Below are positions 1 through 12,325 of a stretch of DNA of 64,000 nucleotides, piece by piece. The DNA comes from Aplectana chamaeleonis (lineage: Eukaryota > Nematoda > Chromadorea > Rhabditida > Cosmocercidae): the NCBI GenBank assembly GCA_029168955.1, contig JAPDOI010001347.1:62001-126000 (forward strand), read 5' to 3'. The stretch's first letter is position 1. Each line of letters opens with the position of its first letter. The position numbers and the translations under genes are program-made. Under the pieces are notes generated by a model. That model worked only from the letters and a program-made list of their open reading frames with translations, ran no database searches and was not told the origin of the DNA.

Positions 1-165
1 TAATCATCGTCATATCTGGTTGAATACATCGAGTGATTTTCTCAGCCTCACTCCATCATTTTAAACATACGTATCGACCGGGTGGGTGTTGGGGTGCAGG
101 GGGGTGTTGGGGGAGTCGGTGGGTTACAGATGCAACATAGCACCAACTCTGACCGGGGCCTGAGG
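1..165 (+). repeat. Copy of G-rich foldback repeat arm
   Basis: The first 165 bases match 20,518-20,687 at most positions: both begin TAATCATCGTCATATCT, share a CATACGTATCGACCGG block, run through a GGTGTTGGGG-rich stretch and end in TGACCGGGGCCTGAGG. It is therefore a dispersed repeat arm, probably cut by the left edge of the window. No coding content is visible. Confidence 0.75.
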
Positions 166-300
166 GGCAGTGAATACCGGGCTGAGGGGCAGCCAATTAC
201 CGGTTGAGGGCAGTGAACGCGCGGTGTGAGGGGGCCACCACTTGCCGGCTCAGCGCTCCACCATTTACCGGCTGATGGGGCAGTGAATACCGGGGCTCGC
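158..300 (+). repeat. Short tandem repeat, TGAGGGGCAGTGAATACCGG-like unit
   Basis: About five degenerate copies of a 22-35 bp unit (GAGGGGCAGTGAATACCGG, GAGGGGCAGCCAATTACCGG, GAGGGCAGTGAACGCG and so on) follow directly on the G-rich repeat arm. The unit looks like a local expansion of the end of that repeat. No gene is supported here. Confidence 0.6.
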
Positions 301-1920
301 CCGGTTACAATGTTTAGTCAGCCGGTATTGCCTACCTCAGCGGGCGTTACTGCCTGCGTGGCAGGTAAAAGACAGGAAAATTGTTTGTTTGATGAAAGAG
401 AAGGGGAAGTTTTAGGAATGCTAGCGTACCATTTAGTTACTCAACGTAGTAAGTAGGTAGCTAAAGGCGGAGCGATCCGAAGCGTGGAATCGCAGATTGA
501 TGACGTCACAGCCTCTGCATTTTCCACGTCGGGCAAAGTTATTTTCCCCCACGTCTGGCAACTACGCCGACGTGGAGGGAGAAAGTAAGGGTTTGACCCG
601 ACAGAAATCTGGAGTCGGACCCCGTTCAGGCTGGGGTCGGACCCGGGAAATATCTGAGTCGGCACCCTTCGTCGTCGTGAACTTTACATGAGGAAGCATT
701 TGAGATGGTGAAATTTGACATCTTTGGTTTTTTTTGGAAAATCGGTTACATGCCTACTTTTTAGAGGTTTCCGTTGCACATTCGGGTCAGTTGGGAGTTT
801 TATATGTCAACTTTCACTGGTTCGGAATTTGCCAAATAACCATAGACGTCTTAGAACTATTGAGACTGGTGCAGTCTCATGATTTTCATTTTGAGAAATC
901 GCTCTCTTCTTCATCTACCAATGCAGGGCCTGCTTCATCTGCTCGAAGTTCCTGCTGCTAAACGGAAAGTGATTTGTATATCCTTATTTTGATTAGTACT
1001 CAACTGTTAGGTATTGTATAAGAAAATAGAGCATTTTGTACCATCTCTTCATTTCACTTTGTTGCAAAATTTCTTTTCATGATCATCATTAAATATTTTT
1101 AACGTGATCATAACAAAATTCACTAGTCCTGTAACCAAGATTAAAACAGCATTAATGAGTTCCAACTACACTCCATACACCTGGCACCCTATGGCGCCAG
1201 TGGCCCGGGCGAGAGGTCGCTTCGTCGGCTTAATATCTTTTTTCGCCGCTGCAAGTACCTCCACCAAATTGGAAATTATGAATTCCATGATATTTGTTGT
1301 CTCTTTTTTGTTCTGGGCGCCGCAGAAGACGAACAGGAGTTCCCCCATACTTGCGCGCTAGTTCACTCTAAACAGAGTTAAATGCAATTTTCTCTCGAAT
1401 CACCTTTCCGTTCTTCCAGCCTTATTATATAGATGTCATGTTCCAAGCTCAGCAGTTCACGCCAGTTTCGATGTAACAACCTTGTACACAAATGTCAACA
1501 ATATGAAATAAGTGGGTGCTGTCCTCGCTCCCATGAAAGAACATCGAGGCGACGTATGGATAGTGGGATCTTCTCCTGAAGAAATAAAATTCATCGAAGC
1601 GGCTCTCGAAAACGCAATACGCCCTGCGACAAGACCTACAGGGAGAAACTAGGCTTGGCTATGGGGAACCGCACAGCGCCGGAGGGACAGCGTCGCTCGC
1701 GTGATTTTCCGGGTCGGCTCAGTGGCGATTTGTGTGAGTAAGAATCATCATTCCTCGGGTGAGCCTGGTAGCAAGTTTGCAAGCAAGGGTATCTTTCACC
1801 ACCCCAGCTTCTTAGTTACATATTATGATAATTGAAGTTAACTGAAACCAAAATGAAGCAGAAGCGTTCGCTAACTTTCGATGTTGTGGCTTCAGATTCC
1901 GTCAACGACCCAGTTGGATC

Positions 1921-2058
1921 AGGCCATAGTTATACACCGGCGTTTCGCCATCGCCGGTTCTTGCGGGACGTCTGCAATTGGTGGGCTTTAAATTGACCAT
2001 TAGTAGACATGCCGCGGAAGCCAGCGGCAGTGAAACGCCGATGTATAACTAGGGCCTT
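1921..2058. repeat. Short hairpin (MITE-like) element
   Basis: TAGTTATACACCGGCGTTTC near 1928 is answered in inverted orientation by GAAACGCCGATGTATAACTA near 2031-2050, and the pairing continues outward into GGCC. The arms are about 35 nt and enclose about 60 nt. No ORF is meaningful inside; this is a typical small non-autonomous DNA element or fossil hairpin. Confidence 0.65.
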
Positions 2059-2119
2059 ACAGGATCTGTTTTTTTTTTGAATTAGCGATGATGACCGCCA
2101 TAGCACAGTTTCTCGAGTC

Positions 2120-2860
2120 GACCAACTTTGCGCCGAGATGCAGCCACGGCTCGGTGGTTTGACTGGCTCGCTGCGCGGGGCCTCGCGTCTTGGGGGTCGT
2201 TTATACTTCCGCCGCGGCGCGGCGAGATGCAATACAGCCATATCGACCGCGAGGCGTTTAGAGTTTTTCTGCTCGAAATCTTCCAACGGTGCCGCACGCG
2301 GGCGCCGCCTAGGTGCTGCCGCGCCGCCCGAAGAAAGCAGGCGGCGCGACTGCCGCGTGCGATCCGCATTGACATAGTATGCTTCTTTTCCTGTTATTTC
2401 ATATACATTCTCATTTTTGTTCTTCTGATTCGTCTCTAAAATTCCTTCCAAGGTCCTGGCGTAGTTTAGAGTAGGCTGGAGTTGTGAAAAAGTTCATTTT
2501 TAGCTTTGAAATCGTTTTTCTGAAGAGAAATCGTTTTCCGAAGACTCTATCAGCCTTCGGGTGCTGTGTTATTGTGTACAGAAAATTATAGATGTTCCTT
2601 TGCACAAAATCACTCATTACAATCGTCCTTGTGTTATGTCAGAGCTAGTTCACGCTGTGTTTAACGTCATTCTGCGATTTCGCCGCATAAATTCGACGCA
2701 GCCCGATTATACATCCTGGTGGCGCGATTTTTCAAGCGGCTTGGCGCGCCGCGCCGCTCCGCGGCGGAAGTATAAACGACCCGCGGATGGTCAGAGTCTG
2801 ACCAGTCTGGCTGTGGCGGCGGCGACCAAGGGCGCGGGCGTTGTTATAGCCTGTAGAAGT
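2120..2860. repeat. GC-rich foldback element
   Basis: The segment around 2194-2226 (GGTCGTTTATACTTCCGCCG followed by GCGGCGCG) recurs inverted at about 2745-2783 (CGGAAGTATAAACGACC), and the sequence outside these blocks also shows weaker inverted similarity. Long apparent ORFs here, up to 173 codons on the - strand, are by-products of high GC and inverted repetition rather than genes. Confidence 0.55.
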
Positions 2861-5100
2861 TTCGTTCAATGAGCGAAACAACCTCATTCCGAGTGGAGTG
2901 CTGCCGCTGCGGCGCATGCTGTGATATCGGGCATACCACGGATGGGGTACGTGGGTCCCCTCCTCGCAATGCGCTACGGCATAACCTGCTAGAATGTACG
3001 CGGTGAGAAGACGGGGTATCCTTGCTGAGATGCAGGTTGCTCCTGCGCAGGCGCTGGCGGCGCTGAAGCCTGCTCTACGGGCGTACTAGGTGCTTGCTGC
3101 GTGTACGCTTATGCCTTAAACAGTTGGCGAAGGAAAATGCAGAGCACAATGCAGGCGGAAGGGATGAGAAAAAGGTTTTTTAGGAGGTAATGGGAAGGAA
3201 AATAAATTTGTGAAACTAAATAAGAGGATAGAGAGAGAAAATAAGGGAGACAGAGACTTTTTTGTCAACGAAATTGAAGAGGTAGTTTTGTTGGAAGAGA
3301 AGGGAAATCTTATAGTAGAATCTCTGTGGAAATTCAGGGAAATTCGTTGAAATTGGATGAAACGCTAAACAAAGTGCTGGTGTTTTATTGTGAACGCTAC
3401 AACTTATCTGAGCAATGTGAAGGACTTCTGTGGGCGTGTGGTGAATTACAGCGCGAAAATTATAAAGGTAAAAGAAAAGACGTAAAAATAAAATGAAATT
3501 ATTTATTTAAAGAACTTTGGTGCTGAAGAAAAATCATGACCGCTATTAGTTGGCGCTATTCGATCTGAAATCGAAGTGAGCGAACCGGTTTCACGCGCGG
3601 TCCATCCAGATCGGAACCCATACGAATGCGCCCCACAGAACATCAGACCACAGAGGTACATATTGATCCCTACCTTGCCTGGGGCGGCATGCACGTACGC
3701 GGCGGGTTAGGATGGGGTTCGGCAGGGTTCGGAGCGCCGGGCCGTTTGATGATAGCAGCGCGAGGGCTAAAAGGGGGTTAGGCTAGCACTGAAAAATGTT
3801 CCCTCGCAAACCCCACGTAGGAGGGTGGGGCAGCCGAAACCCCGTTGAGACACCCACTACTGATTATCTCCAGCACTCGCACAGCAATGATCGAACGCGC
3901 CGACGCCCCAAACCCTGCCCGACCCCAACCTAGGGCGGCGTTCAGAGTTTTCGCGGCGCGACGCGATGGCACATATCGGTCATTGCGACGCGAAAATCGC
4001 GTCGCGCGCGGAAATCAAGGTGCACGGCGCGCGAACGCTAGGCGACTACGCGCAATTGCGTAATTTCCGCAATTTTCCGTACCCAAGCAAAACTAATCAA
4101 TATTTGATCTTATTCTGTCTATTTAAGTGTAATTTACGTTTTTCATCTTTTATCTGTATTATTATGGCACTTATTTGTTTTCGTTGCGACAACTTGCTTC
4201 TTTAATGACGAAACAATTAAAAAGACATCAGAGAGCAAATGATGCTTAGAATTTCTTTTGGAGTTGTGAGCACAGAATAGGGAGGTTTCGGTGAAATGAA
4301 ACTGAATTATGCTTGTGTCGTTTGAAAAGCGTAAAAACACTTTATAGCTCCTCAACTCTTTGACACCATCACCCTCATCACATTGCCCTTAAATATGCAG
4401 ACAAAATTGTTTGCACTATCATCTGAGAACAATACAATAACCCATAACAATTTCAATCACCCTAGACATTGAAAAGGCTTGAGAAGATTGAAAACGCCCC
4501 TTGAGTCCCCGATGATGGTATAAAAAATGATGTCAGTCGCTCCGCGACCATCGCGTCGCGTTGCATTGCAACCTTACCTCAATTTGAGCCGGTCGAAGAA
4601 AGGCTCATCGGTCTTTTCATATCACACTCTCGTTATTACCCCGGCCGCTCCGCCCGACCTTGTCCGAGTGAAGTGGAAGTTCGCTTTCTCCCCGAATTTC
4701 CATATGCTGTAGGTTTTGGGTTTTTTGAGGTTTTTGAACTGACGCTTTTTCGAATATCCGTGTATGGACAAATGTCTTTAATCTAATGGAAGGTCCGAGC
4801 TAGTACTCATAGCGTGTATCGTTCAGATGTGTGTCCGGGCGGAGAACCTGCGGAGCGGTCGATCGTGGCCAATTATAATAGTGACGCGTAGATTTTGTGA
4901 CATATTAAGCCCAACAGGTTTCATTTTCAAGATAAGGAGAAATGCTATATCGTCAGTTTCTCTCAAGAAGGAAGCCGCACTCAGCAATCGGGCGCAAAAT
5001 CGTTCGATAAATGGCCATCCTCCCTTCGTTTTCCCGCCCGCTTTTTCCCCGCCAAGGGAGCGTCTTGGCTTACCCCGATCCAGTGACTGACGATAGATCA
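2861..5100. other. Intergenic DNA without a recognisable gene
   Basis: Short ORFs on both strands show no domain, splice pattern or codon bias I can recognise. There is a GC-rich patch at about 3,850-4,060 with small palindromes such as GCGACGCG followed by CGCGTCGC. Low-complexity purine-rich sequence lies at about 3,170-3,330. No RNA gene was found. Confidence 0.5.
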
Positions 5101-5108
5101 ATCGTAGC

Positions 5109-5480
5109 ATCCTTTTTATTTTTGTCAAACCTCGATCCGGTTCGCCTTTTGAGCAGATTTCATGTGAGACGTTTTCGAACTTCAGCTTTGGACCTACTTC
5201 GCAAACTTTCCTAAGTCATTCACCAGCCAAGTGTAACGCTTTTTCCACGCGATCTGGGCTACGCTTTTTCCCTTCAAATTTCTGTAAGCTGTAGTAAAAG
5301 ATCAGGGTGTTTTTATATACGACTTTGCTCAAATATCTATTCTGATGAAAGGTCTCAGCTAGTTTGTGCTCAAACTTTCCATACGCATTACTTGGAGCAT
5401 TCCATCCATCTTTTTTGATTCTTTTCAAACTTGGATCCGGTTCGCCTTTTGAGCAGATTTCTTACGAGACCATTTCGAAA
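5109..5480 (+). repeat. Diverged direct repeat, period about 297 bp
   Basis: CCGGTTCGCCTTTTGAGCAG occurs at about 5,138 and again at about 5,437. Flanking sequence is also similar: CATCC...TCAAAC upstream, GAGAC..TTTCGAA downstream. Looser similarity extends left towards 4,690-4,830. This is either a diverged tandem duplication or two copies of one dispersed repeat. Confidence 0.55.
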
Positions 5481-5499
5481 ATGAAGAAGCAGCTGTGCG

Positions 5500-6400
5500 A
5501 CATTTAGCGCTTACTTGAGGCGAGGGATGCTAGTGCAAAACTAACAGCGAGTGGCTTAGTAGATCTGCAGAAATGCACGGAAACGTGAAAATTTCAGGAT
5601 TCTCCGCTTTTCATTTAGGTGAGGGTAATATGCGAGGCAGTGTCTACCATGTACACCACCATCTCTGTTTCTTCTGAATTGTCCTGAATCGTGCAGCTCA
5701 AAGTTGTCAACCACGCTCCCGCGATAACTCCCTCCAGCAGATCGCGTCATCCTTCAGATTCATTCTTCTAAAGGTAATAACTGAAAAGAAATAATTTTTT
5801 TCTATTTGGTTCCTTCTATGACACCTGTTTAGATGACCGATCCACCGTCGCCAATCATGGAGTAGGCCCTTAGCATCAATGGTGCGCGCGGGGCGCAGCG
5901 CCCTGCTGAATTTGTCGAGGAGATTGAGTGCGCGTTCGTTGGTGTGTCCTCACATTTCTTCCGTATTTGATAGTAATGTTCGTTGTTCTGCTTTTCAGAA
6001 GCTCGTTTTGGACACCTAGGCCACGATGCGTTGATAGGTCTCGCGGACGACAATCTGGCGATCTCGAGGTGATTTATTGTTGTATTTGAATATCTCTTGG
6101 GTTTTCTGGTTTCTCTTAGGAGGTTTATAGAGCATAATCCTTCTAGCTTTTATATAGCGCTGGGTCACACTGATGCGGAAAGGAATAGCGTTCTGCGCAA
6201 GAATGACGCGGAGCGTTTGGCATTGCGCCACCCCACTCTTCAGGTCGCTGCAAAGAGTGCTGTAAGTTGTGGTCAATTATTTTGAGCTGTTGCTTTCTAG
6301 CGGCATAAATGTCACCCGTTCTTACGCTGTAATTTTAGACAAGATCCGAGCGTACAAGCACGAGATGAACCATGGTGAATTTCAGTGGGTAGCGCATGAC
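5500..6400. other. No recognisable feature
   Basis: Nothing beyond short random ORFs is visible on either strand between the direct repeat and the 5'-truncated LINE. Confidence 0.4.
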
Positions 6401-6405
6401 TGACA

Positions 6406-9027
6406 ATGCTAGGCGCGTGGTCTAAGCTTCACACAGTAATGCGTTGCGATAGAAAGTCTATGTCAGGCGTCGGTGTTGCCATTTTGCTCAAGGATATTTT
6501 TTCGTATACTATGGTTTTCTCGGAATCAGTCCCCTCAGGCTATGAAATCTTAACTGTAGATATAGTCTATGGGAACACTTCAATCAGAAACATACTAGTG
6601 TACAGATCGCCTTCCTGTAGTTCCATCATTACAAGTCAGCTTTTCAAGGCCATAAGTGACCTTTCTATATGCCCATGGCCGGTTATCGTGCTTAGTGATT
6701 TTAATCTGCCAGAAATCGACTGGAGCGAAAACAGTCATTATCAGTTCGCTAACCTTATGCTCTGCCATGGTTATTCACAACTAGTGGAGCGTCCCACACG
6801 TGGCAATAACATCCTTGATTTGATATTTTCAAATTCAGGAGAAGTGGTTGACAAAGTGATGGTTCGTGCTCCCCATGGGCATAGTGACCATAAAAGTATT
6901 ACATTCAACGAGATTTTTAGCGGTACAAAACAAGAAACGCTGTACGTGAGGTCATTTTCAAAGTGCAATTATGACTCGATTAATAATTACCTATCGTCCA
7001 TTCTCAGGAGGGATTCCTTTGATTGTGTGACAACAGTTCATGAAAAATACGAAATGTTCATAGCAATATTGAGTCACGCTATCGAACTTTTTGCTCCTTG
7101 GACCCCCGTTTCACCCACCGTCTCAAACTTACCTTCTTATTTGCGAAACATGCTCGAGCAGAAAGAAAGGATGTTTCATTATGCGAATGCAAGCGGTTTT
7201 TGGTCAAGATACAATAACTTTACAACGAAATTCACAAAGAAGCTGAAAAAATTCAACTCCAACTTAGAAAAGAAAATTTTGACATCTGGGAGAAAACAAG
7301 ATTTCTACAAATATCTTAGGAGGAAATTGGGTGGTGGTGAAGAATACGGAGGTTCACTAACTAACGGCAATAGTGCTGTAACAGATGCGGAAAATGCGAA
7401 TGCTTTTGCTGATGAATTTTCTAAAGTGTATTCACTAGATAATGGTCGAAGACCAAACATAGGTTTCGTCATTGAACATCCAATGCCAGAATTTACATCT
7501 ATAGACCCATCAACTGTCTATGGATATCTGACTACATGGCCCAATTCTAACTCTCGAACTCCTGACGAAATCCCCTTCACTTTCATACACAATGTCGCAC
7601 ACATAATTTCGGGCCCGTTATCGTATTTGTATAATCAATCAATATTACTCTCTGAAGTTCCTGGACGATGGAAGCACTCTTATGTCACACCAATTTTGAA
7701 AAAACAACCTGCATCTGACCCAAGAAATTACAGGCCAGTCAGCCTAACGTCAATTTTTTGCAGACTCCTCGAAAAAATTATCAAAAAACATGTGGTGGAA
7801 CATCTCGATCTAAATAAAATTATTCCGATATGTCAACATGGGTTTGTGAGAGGTAAGTCTGCTGAAACCAATCTACTGGAAAGTCTCAATGATTGGACAA
7901 ACATTTTGGACGATAAGGGGTGCTGTGGTGTGATATATTTTGATTTCCAAAAAGCATTCGATCGAGTGAGCACTGACAAACTTTTGCATATATTAAATGA
8001 AATTGGTTTCCATCCGAGTATCAAGGCATGGGTGAGAGAGTACCTCACTGGAAGAACCTTCCAGGTGAATATCAATGGGGTGCTTTCGGATGTCAAGAAT
8101 ATAACTAGTGGAGTTCCACAGGGAGGGGTCTTATCACCTATCCTGTTTAACATCTACACGGCAGAAGTTCCAAAGCTACTAGAAAATGAAAATGTGACCT
8201 GTAAACAATACGCGGATGACTTGAAAATTTATTGCGATGTATCGCGTTCTGAAGGGAGTCTGGCTGTGCAGTCCGCTATTGATAGCTTGACAATATGGTC
8301 TCAAGAATGGGAACTCCCACTGTCAACAGAAAAAACCTTGCATCTGAGATAAGGAGCCTCTGACACACCACCTACATACCATATGAATGCCAGTACCATT
8401 AAACCGGTGAATTCAGTCAGAGATCTGGGATTTCTTTACACAAATGATTTGGATTCCTCTGCTAATTATGACGCGATTTGTAAAAAGGCTATGGTACGAA
8501 CGTTTCACATATTCAAAGCGTTATCCACTAGAGATAAGAACATTATTATCAATGCATATAAGACCTACATAAGGCCACTAGTCGAATGGGGCTGCACGGT
8601 GTTCAACCCATCCAGGAAAAGAGATATCAACAAGATTGAAAAAATACAGAGAAATTTCACAAGAAAAGTTTTTATTAGAACTGAAGGCTATCGGTACTCT
8701 AGTATTCCTTCATCTACGGACCGAAACTCACTTTTGAAACTAGCAACGTTGGAAACGAGGAGGAAGGTATACGATGCATGTACAGTGCAAAAAATCATTC
8801 ACGGCAGGTACACTGTTGACGCATCAAAGTTTTATACATTTGTTCACTCAGTAACACGTGGTGGACAAATGAAGATCTCCTACCACAAACCAAAAACTAG
8901 GCTTAGAGCGAACGGTTTCACAGCCCGAGATGGATCATTATTCATTACCTTGAGCAAAACAGTGGATTCAATGTGCACAACCGCCACATTCAAGCGTCGC
9001 ATCAAAAATAAGCTTCTTAGATCATAA
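6406..9027 (+). pseudogene. LINE ORF2: endonuclease-reverse transcriptase, one in-frame stop
   Basis: Residues about 20-170 hold the C-terminal part of an exonuclease/endonuclease/phosphatase fold: LSDFNLPEIDW, NILDLIFSN and a GHSDHKS motif with the catalytic SDH. The N-terminal part, with the ETW-type motif, is absent. Reverse transcriptase follows from about residue 400: NYRPVSLTS, FDFQKAFDRV (first catalytic Asp), SGVPQGGVLSPILF and the YADD box at about 8,210-8,221. An in-frame TAA at 8,350-8,352 splits the frame; reading resumes unchanged into the thumb/C-terminal part ending at 9,027. The single stop and intact catalytic residues suggest a fairly young but inactive copy. It cannot mobilise itself because the endonuclease is incomplete. 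Confidence 0.92.
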
Positions 9028-9180
9028 TTATCTATCGGTTGATGTCGTAATTTCAGCCAAGTCCATGTGAACTCGTATTTTTCATGATCACCTGAGTGAT
9101 TTCATGTTTCTTGTATAATTTTCAATCTTTTCACACGATTGTCTTATACAGCGTATTTAAATAAATAAATTTAAAAAAAT
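6406..9180 (+). mobile_element. 5'-truncated CR1/Jockey-type LINE
   Basis: A non-LTR retrotransposon copy in + orientation. It begins inside the endonuclease domain, so the 5' end is missing. One long reading frame carries endonuclease then reverse transcriptase. The 3' end runs into an AAATAAATAAATT-type short repeat and an A-rich tail at about 9,155-9,180, as expected for target-primed reverse transcription. It lies alone between small repeats and is not part of a host gene. Clade assignment (CR1-like) rests on motif style only. I did not find a clear target-site duplication. Confidence 0.9.
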
Positions 9181-9482
9181 AAAATGACGCAAGCACTCGA
9201 TATATTATTTTTATTATATAATAGACAGTATTTCGCCAGTTCACTTCCAGGGTTCCTAAAGTTGATCCTTGCAGCACCGAGCGGAAAGGCGTCTCCTGGA
9301 TGATGGTGAGCCACGTGAATGTGTTTCACCTCCGTATGGGGGCGAAGCACTTTTAGTTTGAGATTGTATGTACTAGGTAAAGGCGAAAGTTTTCCCCCTC
9401 TCAACTCGGTAATTTTCTGATCTTTAAGTCTTGTGCCAAAGGGTGATATATCGTTCGAAACCTCTAATTATTTTCTAGGTTA

Positions 9483-9514
9483 AGGCGGTGTTCACGATGG
9501 TTTTCGTTCCTGAG
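9483..9514. repeat. Isolated end of the AAAGGCAGTGTTCACGAT repeat family
   Basis: TAAGGCGGTGTTCACGATGG matches the terminal motif of the foldback elements at 34.6 and 49.9 kb. I did not find the partner end nearby, so this is probably a truncated copy. Confidence 0.45.
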
Positions 9515-9805
9515 TTTTCCACTCAAAACAGTGCTTTGGCAACCATGTGTTACCAAAATTACCAAGAAAGATTTATATTCATTATATTCAATTTACACAA
9601 GTCTGAACCTTGTTGAGTGGTTGCCGACTGTGTTTGTCTAATACCTGTGCATTTTTTTGTTTTCTCTGATCCTAAAGCCGAGAATGAATAAAAATCTTTT
9701 TTTTTAACAAAAAAAGGTTTTTCTGAAGCAACAGCGATTTTCTTTCTGTTCTTGACCCAGTGGCTCAGGCTATTCTCGGCCCCAAGCCGCACCGAACAGA
9801 AATCG

Positions 9806-9942
9806 GAGCCGCCTGACAGTTCGGCTCGTTCTCCTATTCTCTGGGCCGCTGCTGTTGCTGTGCGGGCGAACCAGAGCAGCCCGGACAGCAACAGAAGCCG
9901 ACTTGGCAGATTGGGAACACGAGCCGAACTGTCAGGCGGCTC
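9806..9942. repeat. Perfect 23-bp inverted repeat
   Basis: GAGCCGCCTGACAGTTCGGC at 9,806 is answered exactly by its reverse complement ending at 9,942; arms are 23 nt and the loop about 91 nt. The arms are GC-rich and the loop holds no ORF of note. A small hairpin-forming element is the simplest explanation. Confidence 0.75.
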
Positions 9943-10237
9943 ATAACCGATAATTGCCTGAGAGGTTAGGAAAACACTATTTCAACCCAGGAACAAAACA
10001 AAAGGGAAAATTTGTTACATAGTGTTATCGGCTGCTATCACAATCTCGAACTTTCAGATGTTCATATCAAGGAGGCTTTTCGGGAGCAGAAGGCGGTTCG
10101 GCGACTCCAATACTTTGGTTTGCAGTCTCTTTCAAACATTCGTGGCTACACAACCGAGTTCCAACGTTCCGTGCTGTTTTCTCCGAAATTGAGATGGAAA
10201 TGACTTGACTTGATCGGTTGGCTTTCGCCTGACGCGG

Positions 10238-12325
10238 TCATTCCGCATCTCCACCGAGGTGTGCCGTTCTAGTAGTCAGCCGTGTCCATTTTTCACGGTC
10301 TTCAGCCACAATTTGAACACATTCCATCCAGCTGTCACTATTCCATTTCCTGCGAAACGAAACATCGTGCCTGAACTGTCTTTCGATGCCGAGTGACTTC
10401 AAATCCTCTTTAACCACATCCGTCCAGAACTTTCGCCTACGCCCAGGTGGCCGTTTCCAGACAGGATTTGGAAGCACTCTATAGCGTGTTGTACGAGACG
10501 ATCCGGCGTTCTTCTTACTATATGCCCGAGCAGTCGAAGTCGACTTTCCATTGCTGCTTGAGATGGCGTTAGGAGATGCTGGCACCTCCCTCGTGTCAAG
10601 CGTTGATGTACTGCGTCGATTTCCTTGTAAAGGTCTTCGATATGGCATACACGCGCCAGAAATATCCATGAAAACACCTGAAAAGCTTTCTCTAAGTGCA
10701 ATCCAACCTTCTATCTGCGCCTTCGGTGCTGCCCACGTCTCCGATCCGTACATCATGATAGGGCGAATAGCGGATAGGTAAACGCGCAACTTGACTTCCT
10801 TCGCGATGGTGGTAGACCACAAACACTTGATTTGAGAATTGAATGCAGACGTAGCTTTCGCACATCGTTGTCGAATATCCGCTGCATAACTACCATCGTT
10901 CTTCAGCAAACAGCCCAAATAACAGAAATCGTCCACCAGTTCGATACGTTGTCCGTCCACACAAACTCCAGTTGAAGGCCTCTGAGAGACCCACATCTGC
11001 TTGCATTTGTCGGGACGAAGACGAAGTCCATAGGCTGTGGCATACTTCGAAACGAGGTTCACAATCCTTTGCAGTTTTGCGTTGTTTTCAGCGAATAACA
11101 CGATGTCGTCGGCGTACTCCAGGTCGACAAGGGGGCGTCGTGATGGTGTTAGGATCACATCCACAGGAAACTGTTTTGCAACTCTACGCATGATGTCATC
11201 AACGGCGAAGTTGAAAAGAGAAGGTCCTGCAACGGCTCCTTGCCTTACTCCTGTTTTCACCTCGAAAGCTGACGTAAATCCGACAGGTGTACGAACTGCT
11301 GCTGTTGTTCCTTTGTTCATGTCCTCGATTAACCGAACATACTTTTCCGGGACTCCATCTGCTCGCAGAGCATTGAGCAATCGATCACGATGAGGAGAGT
11401 CGAACGCGGCATCAAAGTCCAAAAAAGCAAGCTGTAATGGCTTCGAATACCGCTGCCACGATTCAATTACTCTTCTCACGACGAACACTTGGTCGATGGT
11501 CGATCTTTCAGGTCGAAAACCGGCTTGCTCATCTCTGATCGTTTTTTCACGATGTTTGATAAGTCGCTCGAGAATGATACGTTCTAAAACCTTGTACATG
11601 ACACGAAGTAGGGAAATTCCTCTGTAGTTCTAAGGATCCGTGACGGATAGCTTCTTGTGAAGAGGTACGATGATCGCAAGTCTCCACGAATCGGGTATCC
11701 TTTCGCTCATCCATATAGCACGGATGGTGTTGGTCATTTCACGAATCCCAGACGGAGGAAGAGCTTTCAGCTTTTCAGCAGTGATGTTGTCATCTCCACC
11801 AGCCTTTCCATTCTTCATTTTCCGGACACAATCCAAAACTTCAGACTCAGTCGGCGGTTCCTCACTGACATCGTAATGTGCTCTCTGAACATGCGGGAGC
11901 TCAGGTATTGATGGCGCTGGACGATTCAGTAGTGAACTGAAGTAATCCTTCCATACTGGCAGCGTCGCATCACCAACTGCAACTCCATTGGTAGTGTTCA
12001 AGACAGGAGAACATCTCTTCATCTTCCCGCTATACTGTCGCAGCAACGTGTAGGCTTTCCTCGGATTCTTCTCCTCCCAAGCCTTCTCGAACTCCTTAGC
12101 TTTACACGTCCACTCTCACTCGCGGTCACTTTGGAGCTGCCGACGCAACTTCCTCCTCAGACGCTTCTCCTCCACGAAGTTTCCTGCAGTTCGGAGAGCA
12201 CATACTCTGTTGTAGGTAGATGTTGTTTCTTCTGAGACGTAGGCGAACTTCTTCTTAGACTGTACAACCGGGAGTGCCTCTTTCGAAGCGTCCTGGATGC
12301 ACTTGACGAAGGATCCACGTCGCAA
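10238..12325 (-). pseudogene. RTE reverse transcriptase with two internal stops
   Basis: One continuous frame from 12,325 to the terminal stop at 10,238 is interrupted by TGA at 12,116-12,118 and TAG at 11,630-11,632. It shows the connection to the endonuclease, a palm with FLDFDAAFDS, GVRQGAVAGP, the LEYADDIVLFA box holding the two catalytic Asp, then FCYLGC and an RRRKFWTDV-type C-terminal region. The TAG falls inside the conserved DP-NYRGISLL stretch. With the upstream frameshift this copy cannot make a working protein. Confidence 0.9.

Noticed and set aside
1930..2451. 173-codon - strand ORF
   Set aside because: It runs through a hairpin element and one arm of a GC-rich foldback element, has overlapping ORFs of similar length in other frames, and shows no domain or splice signals.
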